This document shows, piece by piece, positions 6,638 to 14,341 of a stretch of 19,392 nucleotides of DNA. Origin of the DNA: Candidatus Woesearchaeota archaeon (GTDB taxonomy: Archaea > Nanobdellota > Nanobdellia > SCGC-AAA011-G17 > GW2011-AR20); NCBI GenBank assembly GCA_018302915.1, contig JAGVZB010000026.1:1-19392 (forward strand), read 5' to 3'. The first letter of the stretch is position 1; each line of letters opens with the position of its first letter. Both the position numbers and the translations under genes were made by a program. The notes under the pieces were generated by a model, which saw nothing but the letters and a program-made list of their open reading frames with translations, was not told where the DNA came from and made no database searches.

Positions 6638-8533
6638 TTATTGATTCGGTGTCCCGGCAAATCTTGATTTATCTCCGGAAACCTGCCCGCCCAATTCCTG
6701 CGGCAAGTTTGAAAACCCAGAGCCATACATTTCAAAATGCTTTTCAGGGAACATTATGCCATAGCCCATGTTGTATTCTGCATGCGTATATGCAATCTCC
6801 TTCCAGTAAGGTCCTGCCTGATGCTCATACAATGGGCTGTCAAAATACTGCAGCTCCTGCATTCTCGGAGATGTCTTGAACTGCGATGCAAATCCTCCGG
6901 ACTCTACTATATGAGCAACTTTATCATACTCTTTTCCTAATCCTTGCTTTAATTTTTCCAACTGCTCTTTTATCGGAACAGTTCCCTGTCCTGGGGCAAG
7001 ATGCGAGTCAGAAAATCCAAAATTATCGGTTACATGGATATGCTTCACGACAGGTGCAATCTTTTTTGCTTCCTCTGCTATATCCTTGTCAGAATAGCCA
7101 AACTTCCTTAGCTGGGTTATATGCCCAACATCCCATGTGGCACCAATTAATTTCTTGGAAACTTCTTCTGCTTTGCTTTTTGACATTCCTTTCTTGTCAA
7201 CCAATTGCCTGGCAAATTTTTCCCTTGATTTTTCCACAGCTTCTCTTAATGACTCTGCTCTTCCCAGTGTCCAGTCAGGAAATACATTCTCCACGGAAAC
7301 GATTGGTGCTTTATCCTTGTATTCATTATAGGCATAAAACGCTGAATTGGCAACTGTGTCTGAAATCTTATCCTTGGAAAATTCATCCGTTGAGACAAAT
7401 CTCTCCGGAGCTGGCATTTTTTGAATAATATTAAGTAATCTCTGCCTGTCTACTTCTATCTCTTCTATTTTTTCCTTAAATTCTTTTGTAATCTTCTGCA
7501 GTTCTGGTCCAGCTTTTTTTGAATCTCGATTGTATTTTTCAAAAACATCAACTTGTTTTTTACTAAAAGAATCTTGTAATTTTTTCCTTTCTTCTGTCTC
7601 TTTTTTGGACAATTTAATTAATTCATTGTATTCTTTTGCATGTTCTGCCTCAAATATTTTCCTTTGTTTCTCAGGTGTAAATCTGACAAATTTATCATGA
7701 ATGTCCTGTAATTGGCTTTCCATATGTGAATCAAGCTGTTCTATATGATCATTCATAACAGAAATATTTCTTTTATAATTATCAAATCTTATTTTTTCAT
7801 CATCAGTTAACACTCCTTCCTTATTTCCTGCTTCAAGTGGTGCAATTTGAGCACTAATCATCCCTAATCTATTATTAATTTCCGCTTTTTCTTTTTCATA
7901 ATTGAATAACTGCAATTTTTCCTGCCCCCATTGAGTTTGATTTATATTCCTTCTTCTTCTCTCAGGATCCCATATTTCCTTGCCACCAAAATATTCCTTC
8001 TCTTCATATTCCAGAGGCATTATCTGGTGTCTTGGATCAACTTTATCGATGACAAACATTTTTCTCTTGTGCTCTGGTGGAAGTTCTTCACCGATTAATT
8101 TTTCTTTCTGCCATTCAAAAGCAGGAACTCCTCCTGAAGAATGGAAATTAACAACTGTGTTTTTTCCCAAATCAGCGCCTCTGTCAAGCATGTGCTTCAT
8201 TGATTCCTCGACTTTCATCCTTTCAGTTTCGCTCCATCCTTCCTTTGAAAAACCAGCCAGGTCCATCTGTGCAGGGGCATGAATATTTATGTTAGCGCCA
8301 GTCAGCTCGGACATTCTCTTCATCTCCTCAAAATGCTGCTTTGGAACAGCATCAAATAATTCAGGTGAAATCAACTCAAGCTCAATATGCTTTACTCCTG
8401 CATTCAACCTGGAACTTGCTTCCTGAATCTGGTTGGCAGTCTGAGGAGAAGTTGTAGCTCCCAATAATCCTCCTTCTACATAAAACTCCCTTTCATTGTT
8501 GGTCCTGTATGTGTTTGTGAATGTGTCCTCCAT
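6638..8533 (-). CDS. Xylose-isomerase-like TIM barrel with coiled-coil insertion
   Basis: A 631-residue protein of the AP-endonuclease-2/sugar-isomerase TIM-barrel superfamily. Candidate metal ligands appear in the usual order: His85 (NINIHAP), His131 (VVNFHSS), Glu415 (VSVENVFPDW), Asp468 and His471 (ATWDVGHI), His498/His500 and Asp503 (KHIHVTDNFG), His511 (SDSHLAPGQG) and Glu544 (HIVESGG). The family is usually about 280 residues. Here the barrel is split after strand 3 by about 185 residues (190-375) that are highly charged and predicted coiled coil. The C-terminal 80 residues are an extra tail ending in a Gly/Ser-rich segment. It is the last gene of a tight operon, one base after the stop of the 196-residue gene. 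Substrate unknown; isomerase, epimerase or endonuclease IV-like activity are all possible. Confidence 0.82.
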   Translation of the reverse strand: MEDTFTNTYRTNNEREFYVEGGLLGATTSPQTANQIQEASSRLNAGVKHIELELISPELFDAVPKQHFEEMKRMSELTGANINIHAPAQMDLAGFSKEGWSETERMKVEESMKHMLDRGADLGKNTVVNFHSSGGVPAFEWQKEKLIGEELPPEHKRKMFVIDKVDPRHQIMPLEYEEKEYFGGKEIWDPERRRRNINQTQWGQEKLQLFNYEKEKAEINNRLGMISAQIAPLEAGNKEGVLTDDEKIRFDNYKRNISVMNDHIEQLDSHMESQLQDIHDKFVRFTPEKQRKIFEAEHAKEYNELIKLSKKETEERKKLQDSFSKKQVDVFEKYNRDSKKAGPELQKITKEFKEKIEEIEVDRQRLLNIIQKMPAPERFVSTDEFSKDKISDTVANSAFYAYNEYKDKAPIVSVENVFPDWTLGRAESLREAVEKSREKFARQLVDKKGMSKSKAEEVSKKLIGATWDVGHITQLRKFGYSDKDIAEEAKKIAPVVKHIHVTDNFGFSDSHLAPGQGTVPIKEQLEKLKQGLGKEYDKVAHIVESGGFASQFKTSPRMQELQYFDSPLYEHQAGPYWKEIAYTHAEYNMGYGIMFPEKHFEMYGSGFSNLPQELGGQVSGDKSRFAGTPNQ

Positions 8534-8534
8534 T

Positions 8535-9125
8535 TTAATGCCTTATTTTTTTTCTTTCCTTCTCATGAATTTCCTCTGATAGTGAGGCATAACCTCTTGA
8601 TCCCTGTGATGAATCTCTGTATCTTTCCATTATTGTTTCATCACCCGGCTCTCTTAAACCTTTTCCGGTGAATTGCTCGCTTGCCCTTCTCTCTATAAAA
8701 TTATTATCTCTGTCTATAAAAGAGTTTCTCTCATCAACATCAATTCTTCTGTTGTTTCCTTCATATTTTATTCCTGATTCTTCCACCCTTCTTCCCTGAT
8801 ACATTTCAACATTGCTCTGCAGTCCATAATCTATCTTCATTTCTTCTTTCTTTTCTTCTTCTGGCAGCGGGATGAAAGCAACCTGCCTTTCAAGCCTTCT
8901 TTCCTCTACCGTCTCTTCTTCATCAGGCAATGACCAGTCAACTCTTCCCCTTGTTTCAATCTGTGCTACAGCATCAAGTTCATTGATGTCTTCAATCAAT
9001 TCTTTTATGTTCTGCCTTAGCTCTTTGTCTTTGACTTCCTTTAATAATTCCTTCAGGTATTTCAGCTTCTCTGAATTGGTCTTTAATTTTCTAAGAACTT
9101 CCTGTACTTCCTTGACGCTTACCAT
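8535..9125 (-). CDS. Charged coiled-coil/disordered protein, unknown
   Basis: A 196-residue protein of unknown function. Residues 1-52 are a predicted amphipathic coiled coil rich in Lys, Glu and Leu. The rest is very acidic and basic, low in hydrophobics, and probably disordered, with repeated Glu/Arg clusters (for example about 70-80, 130-150 and the last 12). It has no cysteine, membrane segment or recognised motif. Its ATG overlaps the end of the 518-residue gene by seven bases (9119-9125), and its stop is one base before the TIM-barrel gene. The three are therefore surely one transcript, with coupled translation. It may be an adaptor between the two larger proteins, but that is only inferred from position. 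Confidence 0.75.
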   Translation of the reverse strand: MVSVKEVQEVLRKLKTNSEKLKYLKELLKEVKDKELRQNIKELIEDINELDAVAQIETRGRVDWSLPDEEETVEERRLERQVAFIPLPEEEKKEEMKIDYGLQSNVEMYQGRRVEESGIKYEGNNRRIDVDERNSFIDRDNNFIERRASEQFTGKGLREPGDETIMERYRDSSQGSRGYASLSEEIHEKERKKIRH

Positions 9126-10675
9126 GTTACCATGCCATGGGACTTTTTGTAAATATCATACAATATATAGCATTTTTCTTCAGCAACCTTCAATGCATCC
9201 TTTCTCATGCTTTTTTCAGGCGAATAAAATGCCTTCTTGAAGCTGAACATGCTATATAAATATTTAAGGGGCTCAACACTTTGCCTGAATCCTTTTGTAA
9301 CGCTTCCAAAAGGTGATGTGAACTTGTCAACGCCCTGCTGCTTCATAAGCCTTATTTCATCATCAATCTTTCTCTGGAGTTTTTTCCTCTCTTCATTTGT
9401 TGTTGACATCGAGAGCATTTTTTTAAGGGTATCAATTTTTGGCTTGCCTTTTAGCCTTTTCAGCCTTGATTCATCATCCTCAAGGTAATACTCTATATCC
9501 TCTGATATTTCCTTAAGTGATGTCCCTGTCATTTCCTCTATCAATTCCATGTCCTCCTGCTCCTTCAGTTCATAAATTTCATCTATCTCTTCATTTGTAA
9601 GAGAATAAGGCGTGAATGTAATGTCTGTTCTGCCTGAATGCACATAATGGCTTCCATACTGCCCCTGATAAGACCTTGGCACTGTCCTGAAGACAATTTC
9701 AACTTCTATGCATGAATAAATTTTCTTGTCTTCTATTTCATTTATTTTTTTCATCCCAAACAGTCCAAGATGCATTTCCATATTTGAGAATGCATTGACC
9801 AGCTCGGGAGAATCTCTTCCGGAAGCTGTCGTGAATGATTTCATTCCGAGCTTTTTTTCAGCAACCAGATAAGGCTTTACCCACGCTGTATAATGCTTGA
9901 GTGAAGCTACCTGTGATTTCAGGTAAGATCTTTCTATGTTAAACCTTTTTCTCAGTTCTGTTTCGGAATTTTTCTCCCATTCATTGTATTCTTCCAGCCT
10001 TGCCTTCAATATTCTCTTCACTCTTTCATTCAGGTCAATCTTGTCTGCTCTCTCGATTGAATCTACAGCCAGGAAAGCATCTCTTAAGGTTACAAATTCA
10101 AGTTGCTGTGACAGTGCATTTATGGAGCCCCTGCTTTTCTTTATGTCTACTTGATCCATCCACATTTGCTTTAAGGCTAGTCTTGCAGCCTGCTTGACTG
10201 ATAAATTTGCTGAATGCAGGTTGTCATAATGGGCAAGCCTTATCGTAAACTCCTTAAGGTCATATATGAGATTTATGATTGATCTCACGACAGTGTTCAC
10301 CGTAGCCATTATCTTCATTGCCCTGTCCTGCATGACAGATATTCTTGTTCCCATCTCCCCGAAATATCCTGAAGCGACTGAAGCATCATATTCATCCTTG
10401 TATTTTATGACTTCATCCATCCCGACCCCGGCAGGAAGACCATCCCTTAGAAAATCCAGAATCCAGAAGTAAATAGGCTCCAGCCCCTCTGAAATTGAGT
10501 CATAGCTTAACCTGTAAACATTCTTGGATGCGCCTATTTTTTTTATGTTCTTGACAAGAATTTTTCTCAGCCTTGATTTTAGCTGGTCATCAGAAGTTTT
10601 TTTTATCTCATCCCTTAATATTTGCCTCCTGTCTTTGCCTTTATCAACCTCTTTTTCCAGATGATCATAATCCAT
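9119..10675 (-). CDS. Large helical protein of unknown function
   Basis: A 518-residue protein, first gene of the operon with the charged protein and the TIM barrel. I cannot assign it to a family. Residues 1-50 are basic and helical. A distinctive segment YDSISEGLEPIYFWILDFL (58-76) is aromatic and hydrophobic but too short and charged around it to be a clear membrane helix. Residues 95-270 are long predicted helices. About 310-350 is a beta-like patch rich in Tyr and Gly (ending near GRTDITFTPYSL). About 355-445 is highly charged, and the C-terminal 70 residues are aromatic/basic with one cysteine. There is no signal peptide. Protein quality and codon use look like a genuine, maintained gene. 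A structural or scaffolding role is possible but unproven. Confidence 0.82.
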   Translation of the reverse strand: MDYDHLEKEVDKGKDRRQILRDEIKKTSDDQLKSRLRKILVKNIKKIGASKNVYRLSYDSISEGLEPIYFWILDFLRDGLPAGVGMDEVIKYKDEYDASVASGYFGEMGTRISVMQDRAMKIMATVNTVVRSIINLIYDLKEFTIRLAHYDNLHSANLSVKQAARLALKQMWMDQVDIKKSRGSINALSQQLEFVTLRDAFLAVDSIERADKIDLNERVKRILKARLEEYNEWEKNSETELRKRFNIERSYLKSQVASLKHYTAWVKPYLVAEKKLGMKSFTTASGRDSPELVNAFSNMEMHLGLFGMKKINEIEDKKIYSCIEVEIVFRTVPRSYQGQYGSHYVHSGRTDITFTPYSLTNEEIDEIYELKEQEDMELIEEMTGTSLKEISEDIEYYLEDDESRLKRLKGKPKIDTLKKMLSMSTTNEERKKLQRKIDDEIRLMKQQGVDKFTSPFGSVTKGFRQSVEPLKYLYSMFSFKKAFYSPEKSMRKDALKVAEEKCYILYDIYKKSHGMVTW

Positions 10676-10679
10676 GACT

Positions 10680-10704
10680 ATATTTAAATATTTGAAGTTT
10701 TAAA
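10680..10704. promoter_or_regulatory. Overlapping divergent promoters with a palindromic TATA box
   Basis: Only 37 bases separate the divergent ATGs at 10675 and 10713. TATTTAAATA (10681-10690) is a perfect ten-base palindrome centred about 27 bases before the lspA ATG. On the minus strand ACTTTAAAAC (about 10695-10704) is centred about 25 bases before the ATG of the 518-residue gene. The two core promoters are interleaved, so their use may be mutually exclusive. Both transcripts would be leaderless. Confidence 0.55.
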
Positions 10705-10712
10705 GTTTTTCT

Positions 10713-11063
10713 ATGTGGTTGGTATTGATGCTTGTTGTACTTGATCAGGTTAGCAAATACTTTTTGACTACTATCACGAACACCGGTGCAGCTTTTGGCA
10801 TTTTAAAAGGTTATAATATTCTTTTATTAATAATAAATTTGATTGCATTAATCATCTGTATTTTCTTTTACATTAAAGATAAAAAATTAAAATTGCCTTT
10901 GACTTTCCTGATAGCAGGAATTCTTGGTAATTTAATAGATAGGATATTCTTTGGTTATGTAAGGGATTTCATTAACTTGAAATTCTGGCCTGTTTTTAAC
11001 CTTGCAGACAGCTATAATGTGATTGGGGTAATTATTTTAATTGTGATAATATGGAAAGAATAA
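10713..11063 (+). CDS. lspA: Minimal lipoprotein signal peptidase (signal peptidase II)
   Basis: A 116-residue membrane aspartyl protease of the LspA family, which cleaves lipoprotein signal peptides in the membrane. Conserved boxes are DQVSK (11-15), NTGAAFGIL (23-31), GNLIDRIFFGYVRDF (72-86) with catalytic Asp76, and WPVFNLADS (92-100) with catalytic Asp99. Four hydrophobic segments remain (about 1-10, 35-53, 61-76, 101-114). Bacterial LspA is about 150-170 residues. Here most of the first helix and the loop between DQxSK and NTGAAF are missing, yet all catalytic boxes are present, so it is probably active. The ATG is supported by a TATA box 27 bases upstream. Canonical LspA is mainly bacterial, so its presence in an archaeon suggests acquisition by transfer. 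Confidence 0.9.
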   Translation: MWLVLMLVVLDQVSKYFLTTITNTGAAFGILKGYNILLLIINLIALIICIFFYIKDKKLKLPLTFLIAGILGNLIDRIFFGYVRDFINLKFWPVFNLADSYNVIGVIILIVIIWKE

Positions 11064-11116
11064 TGTTCCGTCCAATATAAAAAGTTCCATTCTCTTTCTA
11101 ATTTATTTTTAAATTT

Positions 11117-11653
11117 TCAAAAACTGTTAATCAATTCTTCAGGAACCTCAAATTCATTCTTGGAATAAACTATTTCCTCGCATTCATTTATTGCCCTTTT
11201 GCATAATTTGTTCATATGCTCATACTGGCTTTCTATCTCCTTGCTTCTCACAGAAGAGCCATATCTTGCACTCTCTCTTCTATCAACATCTGATTTTTCA
11301 TCCTTTTCCTTGTATACTGTTATTCTTTCTATGAATTCATCATCGTAGTCAATAAGCCCTTTATTCTTAACATGTCTTAGGAATTCCGCTGTGCATCTCT
11401 GGCTTCTGCTTTCAACTCCGAACTTTGACAGAATAGCAAGAGCACAATAATAAAGAGTATAAAACCACTCTTCAGGAATCTTGTAATCAAAACCTTTTTG
11501 TTTGTATACATCACAAAGCTCTAAATTAATCTTAGCCTTGTTTACATATTCTTCTGCTTTTTTATTGTCTGACCTAACCATAAGAAGACCTTTATGCTTC
11601 CTGCCTTTCTTCTCGTCCTTTATTGCACTTTCAAAGCATTCACCTAACTTCAT
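11117..11653 (-). CDS. HEPN-domain protein, partner of the upstream nucleotidyltransferase
   Basis: A 178-residue helical protein with the layout of HEPN proteins. There is a basic N-terminus, then the helix WFYTLYYCALAILSKFGV (63-80), which matches the conserved 'Y..A..A.KA.L...G' helix. Near the end of the fold, RRESARYGSSV (125-135) resembles the 'aRYp' C-terminal helix. The usual R-x4-6-H ribonuclease motif is not evident; the closest is Arg86-x7-His94. Its ATG overlaps the stop of the nucleotidyltransferase gene in an ATGA (11650-11653), so the two are translationally coupled. HEPN toxins paired with MNT antitoxins are a known type, in which the antitoxin AMPylates the toxin. The pairing here is seen in the sequence; toxicity is inferred. 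Confidence 0.75.
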   Translation of the reverse strand: MKLGECFESAIKDEKKGRKHKGLLMVRSDNKKAEEYVNKAKINLELCDVYKQKGFDYKIPEEWFYTLYYCALAILSKFGVESRSQRCTAEFLRHVKNKGLIDYDDEFIERITVYKEKDEKSDVDRRESARYGSSVRSKEIESQYEHMNKLCKRAINECEEIVYSKNEFEVPEELINSF

Positions 11654-12231
11654 TTTATAGTTATGCCCTTCATGAATTTAATAAATTTTTCCTGTCCAAA
11701 CAATATTACCCCTTTTTTCACTGCCTCTATAAAAGCCTTGTTTTCCTTTAATTCTTCCCTGAATTCCTTTTCAGTCATGTTAATTGCATGAATTTTTTTT
11801 ATTTGAGTTTTTTGTATGTTTTTTATTGATTTTTCTACTTCCAGAAATTTGTTTGTTATTCCTATGATATCTATGTCATTGGCTTCCTTAGAAGAATGTA
11901 TGATGCTTCCATAAACAATCAGGAAACCAACCTTGTCCCCAATATCTTTAAAATTATTTATCCATCTCTGGTTTTTAACTGCTTCTTCAGTCAATATTAA
12001 TGCAAGGGTCTTTTCCAAGACTAGATTATTCCAGTTTAAGCTTATTCTATTTATGCTTGTCTTTCCTGTTCCTATTTGAGACAGTATAATTAGATTTTCT
12101 TTCTCAAGCCTTTTTAGGATTTTCCATGTTCCCACTCTGCTGAGCCCTGCTTCTTTTGACAATGAAGTTATAGTATGGTCTACAGAAAACTCCTTTAATA
12201 GTATTTTTAATATTTTTTTATTTGTTTCCAT
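11650..12231 (-). CDS. Winged-helix plus minimal nucleotidyltransferase (candidate antitoxin)
   Basis: A 193-residue two-domain protein. The N-terminal winged helix (about 5-62) has the HTH pattern TSLSKEAGLSRVGTWKILKRLEKENLI (about 22-48). The C-terminal nucleotidyltransferase (about 98-185) has VYGSIIHSSKEANDIDIIGI with Gly108-Ser109 and Asp119/Asp121. The position of the third acidic residue seems to be His148 (KIHAINMTEKEF). It is the first gene of an operon with the HEPN gene, overlapping by four bases. The fused DNA-binding domain and an AT palindrome just before the start suggest autorepression. The expected role is to neutralise the HEPN protein, by AMP transfer or by binding. Confidence 0.83.
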   Translation of the reverse strand: METNKKILKILLKEFSVDHTITSLSKEAGLSRVGTWKILKRLEKENLIILSQIGTGKTSINRISLNWNNLVLEKTLALILTEEAVKNQRWINNFKDIGDKVGFLIVYGSIIHSSKEANDIDIIGITNKFLEVEKSIKNIQKTQIKKIHAINMTEKEFREELKENKAFIEAVKKGVILFGQEKFIKFMKGITIK

Positions 12232-12235
12232 TTTG

Positions 12236-12275
12236 TTAATAATTATTAATTTATAGTTAATAGTTATATATAAAG
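12236..12275 (-). promoter_or_regulatory. Promoter and candidate operator of the nucleotidyltransferase-HEPN operon
   Basis: On the minus strand CTTTATATATAAC (12263-12275) is a strong TATA box centred about 38 bases before the ATG at 12231, leaving a leader of about 11 bases. Between the box and the ATG lie a perfect 14-base palindrome TTAATAATTATTAA (12236-12249) and a tandem seven-base repeat ATAGTTA-ATAGTTA (12253-12266) running into the TATA box. This is where an autorepressor would bind; the winged helix of the first gene product is the obvious candidate. Confidence 0.55.
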
Positions 12276-12345
12276 GTTTTGGTTTTAAAAATATTTAAAC
12301 AGAATTGAACTACTCCATCTGGGCACAAAACATCAAATAAAAACT

Positions 12346-12355
12346 CTTTTAAATT
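12346..12355 (+). promoter_or_regulatory. TATA box of the OBG GTPase gene
   Basis: CTTTTAAATT is centred about 25 bases before the ATG at 12375, which fits a leaderless transcript. A second A+T-rich element (GGTTTTAAAAATATTTAAAC, 12281-12300) lies further upstream and could be an alternative. Confidence 0.5.
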
Positions 12356-12374
12356 ATCTCAATAATTTAATTTT

Positions 12375-13559
12375 ATGCTAATAGGAATTATAGGCAAACC
12401 AAGCAGTGGAAAATCAACATTTTTCAAGGCACTGACATTGGCAGACGTGGAAATAGCAAATTATCCATTTACTACAATTAAGCCAAACCACGGAATCGGA
12501 TTTGTTTCAATAGACTGTATAGATAAAGAATTCAACAAGCAATGCAATCCAAGGGAAGGCTTTTGCATTGAGCATAAAAGGTTCATTCCTATAGATGTTC
12601 TTGATGTTGCCGGATTGGTTCCTGGCGCATACGAAGGCAAGGGAAAAGGAAACCAGTTTCTTGATGATTTGAGGCAGGCAGATGCTTTCATACATATAAT
12701 TGATGTTTCAGGCTCGACGGATGAAAATGGAAATCCTGTTTCACCCTTGACTCATGATCCTGCAAAAGACATAGAATTTCTTGATAATGAACTGGATATG
12801 TGGTATTACCAGATATTAAGCAAGGGATGGAAAAAATTTGCAAGGCAGATTCAACAGGAAAATCTCAATATAAAAAAAGCGCTGGCAAAGCAGTTGTCAG
12901 GCTTGAAAATAACAGAGGATGATGTTGAAGATTGCATTAAAAAATTGAAGTTATTTCATAATCCTGAAGAATGGTCTGATGATGACTTAAAATCCCTCTC
13001 TTCAGAGCTGAGAAAAATAAAGCCGATGATAATAGCGGCAAACAAGCTTGATGTGGAAGGTGCATTGTATGAATTAGATAAAATAAAAAAGAAATTTTCT
13101 GATTATGTAATAATTGGCTGCAGTGCTGAGATAGAACTTGCATTGAGGGAAGCAGCAAAGAATAAACTGATAGAATACATTCCTGGAGAGAATGATTTTG
13201 CAATAAAAGGAAAATTGAATGAAAAACAGAAGAAAGGCCTGGATTTCGTAAAAAATTACCTGAAAAAGTATAAAACTTCAGGAGTTCAGGAAATAATAAA
13301 CAGGATTATCTTTGAAATGCTGAATTACATTGCAGTATATCCTGGAGGCGTTAATAAACTTGAGGATTCCGACGGAAATACTCTTCCTGACTGCTTTCTC
13401 ATGAAGGAAGGCTCTACAGCCTTGGATTTTGCATATAAATTGCATACTGATTTTGGAAAGAATTTCATAAGGGCTATAGATGTGAAAAACAAAAGGGCAG
13501 TAGGCAAGGACTACAAATTAAAGCACAGAGATGTCATGGAAATTATTTATAGAAAATAA
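12375..13559 (+). CDS. OBG/YchF-family GTP-binding protein (archaeal Ygr210-like)
   Basis: A 394-residue P-loop GTPase of the OBG group, linked in other organisms to ribosome function and stress. G1 is GKPSSGKST (7-15), G3 is DVAGLVPGA (77-85) and G4 is NKLD (223-226). A helical insertion (about 135-215) lies between G3 and G4. The C-terminus (about 320-394) is a TGS domain with GGVNKLEDSDGNTLPDC and DFAYKLHTDFGKNFIRAID. The segment with CNPREGFCIEHKRFIPID (57-74) is typical of the archaeal/eukaryotic Ygr210 branch rather than bacterial YchF. The length is normal. It marks the left edge of the accessory block; the next gene starts 70 bases on. Confidence 0.96.
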   Translation: MLIGIIGKPSSGKSTFFKALTLADVEIANYPFTTIKPNHGIGFVSIDCIDKEFNKQCNPREGFCIEHKRFIPIDVLDVAGLVPGAYEGKGKGNQFLDDLRQADAFIHIIDVSGSTDENGNPVSPLTHDPAKDIEFLDNELDMWYYQILSKGWKKFARQIQQENLNIKKALAKQLSGLKITEDDVEDCIKKLKLFHNPEEWSDDDLKSLSSELRKIKPMIIAANKLDVEGALYELDKIKKKFSDYVIIGCSAEIELALREAAKNKLIEYIPGENDFAIKGKLNEKQKKGLDFVKNYLKKYKTSGVQEIINRIIFEMLNYIAVYPGGVNKLEDSDGNTLPDCFLMKEGSTALDFAYKLHTDFGKNFIRAIDVKNKRAVGKDYKLKHRDVMEIIYRK

Positions 13560-13597
13560 TCATTATGTAACTACTTAAAAGAAATTAATAATGGAAA

Positions 13598-13609
13598 GAT
13601 TTATAAACT
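13598..13609 (+). promoter_or_regulatory. TATA box of the plus arm of the sigma-54-like locus
   Basis: GATTTATAAACT is centred about 26 bases before the ATG at 13630. It is an ordinary archaeal TATA box with no GG/GC (-24/-12) element near it, so the operon carrying the sigma-54-like gene appears to be transcribed by the host TBP/TFB machinery. Confidence 0.55.
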
Positions 13610-13629
13610 AAAAATTAATTATTATTTTT

Positions 13630-14340
13630 ATGAAAGTAAAATCTCATTTATATACCAGAATCATAAATGAAAGATATGTTAAATTAGATGATGGAAGATT
13701 CTTTGGTTTGCTTAAAAGGGACAATATAGGTTTAAAATCACAGTTAGAATACTTAATCGAATCAAAAAATAATAATAAACCATTCTATCGATCATATGGT
13801 TCAATCGATTATTTTGTTAAAAAATTAAGGAATGATGAATTAGGGGAAACTCCTCCTGAAAGATTTGTAAACTCTGTTATTATAGATGATTATATAAATG
13901 AAAGATGTGGAGGGACAAAGGTTATAACCCCAGTTGGGATGATTTATGAAGGGAGATCAGTTGATTTGCTTGAAAGTGGGATGTTAAATGCTTATTTTAT
14001 ATCTTATTATGTTAAAGGGGAAAAACTTTTTCATTTAATAAAGAGATTAGATGAAGATAAAATGGAAAAAATTTTTAGAAGTTTAAATTTAAATTTAAAT
14101 GCTTTAAGAGAAAAGCGTCTTTATCTATTGGACTTTGCACCTAGGGATATTGTTATTGATGATTATGGAGCTGCAGTATTGCTTGATATGGAACATTTGG
14201 AATTTGCTAATTCATTTGATAGAAAAAAACAGGATGAATTTTTATTGGCAAGACAAAAAAGAGAATTTCATAAAGATTATGACGGATTTTTAAATAAAGA
14301 GCAATTAAAAAAAGCTGAAATATTATTATTTAGAGAATAA
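13630..14340 (+). CDS. Unknown protein with kinase-like catalytic motifs
   Basis: A 236-residue soluble protein, first gene of the plus arm. The segment LYLLDFAPRDIVIDDYGAA then VLLDME (164-188) resembles the catalytic and metal-binding loops of small-molecule/protein kinase-fold enzymes ('D..PrN...d..G...liDwE'). Asp168 would be the catalytic base, Asp173 would stand in for the usual Asn, and Asp186 for the DFG Asp. ISYYVKGEKLFHLI (124-137) would be the hinge. No clear glycine loop or VAIK-type lysine is visible, so it could be a degenerate or pseudo-kinase. The stop is one base before the ATG of the sigma-54-like gene, so the two are co-transcribed. Leu TTA and Arg AGA dominate. The coding call is firm; the kinase reading is tentative. 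Confidence 0.78.
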   Translation: MKVKSHLYTRIINERYVKLDDGRFFGLLKRDNIGLKSQLEYLIESKNNNKPFYRSYGSIDYFVKKLRNDELGETPPERFVNSVIIDDYINERCGGTKVITPVGMIYEGRSVDLLESGMLNAYFISYYVKGEKLFHLIKRLDEDKMEKIFRSLNLNLNALREKRLYLLDFAPRDIVIDDYGAAVLLDMEHLEFANSFDRKKQDEFLLARQKREFHKDYDGFLNKEQLKKAEILLFRE

Positions 14341-14341
14341 A

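Noticed and set aside
6886..7428. A 180-codon open frame on the plus strand
   Set aside because: It lies entirely antisense to the TIM-barrel gene, gives a low-complexity Leu/Pro/Ser-rich product with no family pattern, and has no promoter. It is a shadow of the real frame.
12321..12336. GGGCACAAAACATC in the OBG GTPase upstream region as a possible -24/-12 element
   Set aside because: The -12 half lacks GC, and an ordinary TATA box at correct spacing already explains the gene's promoter.
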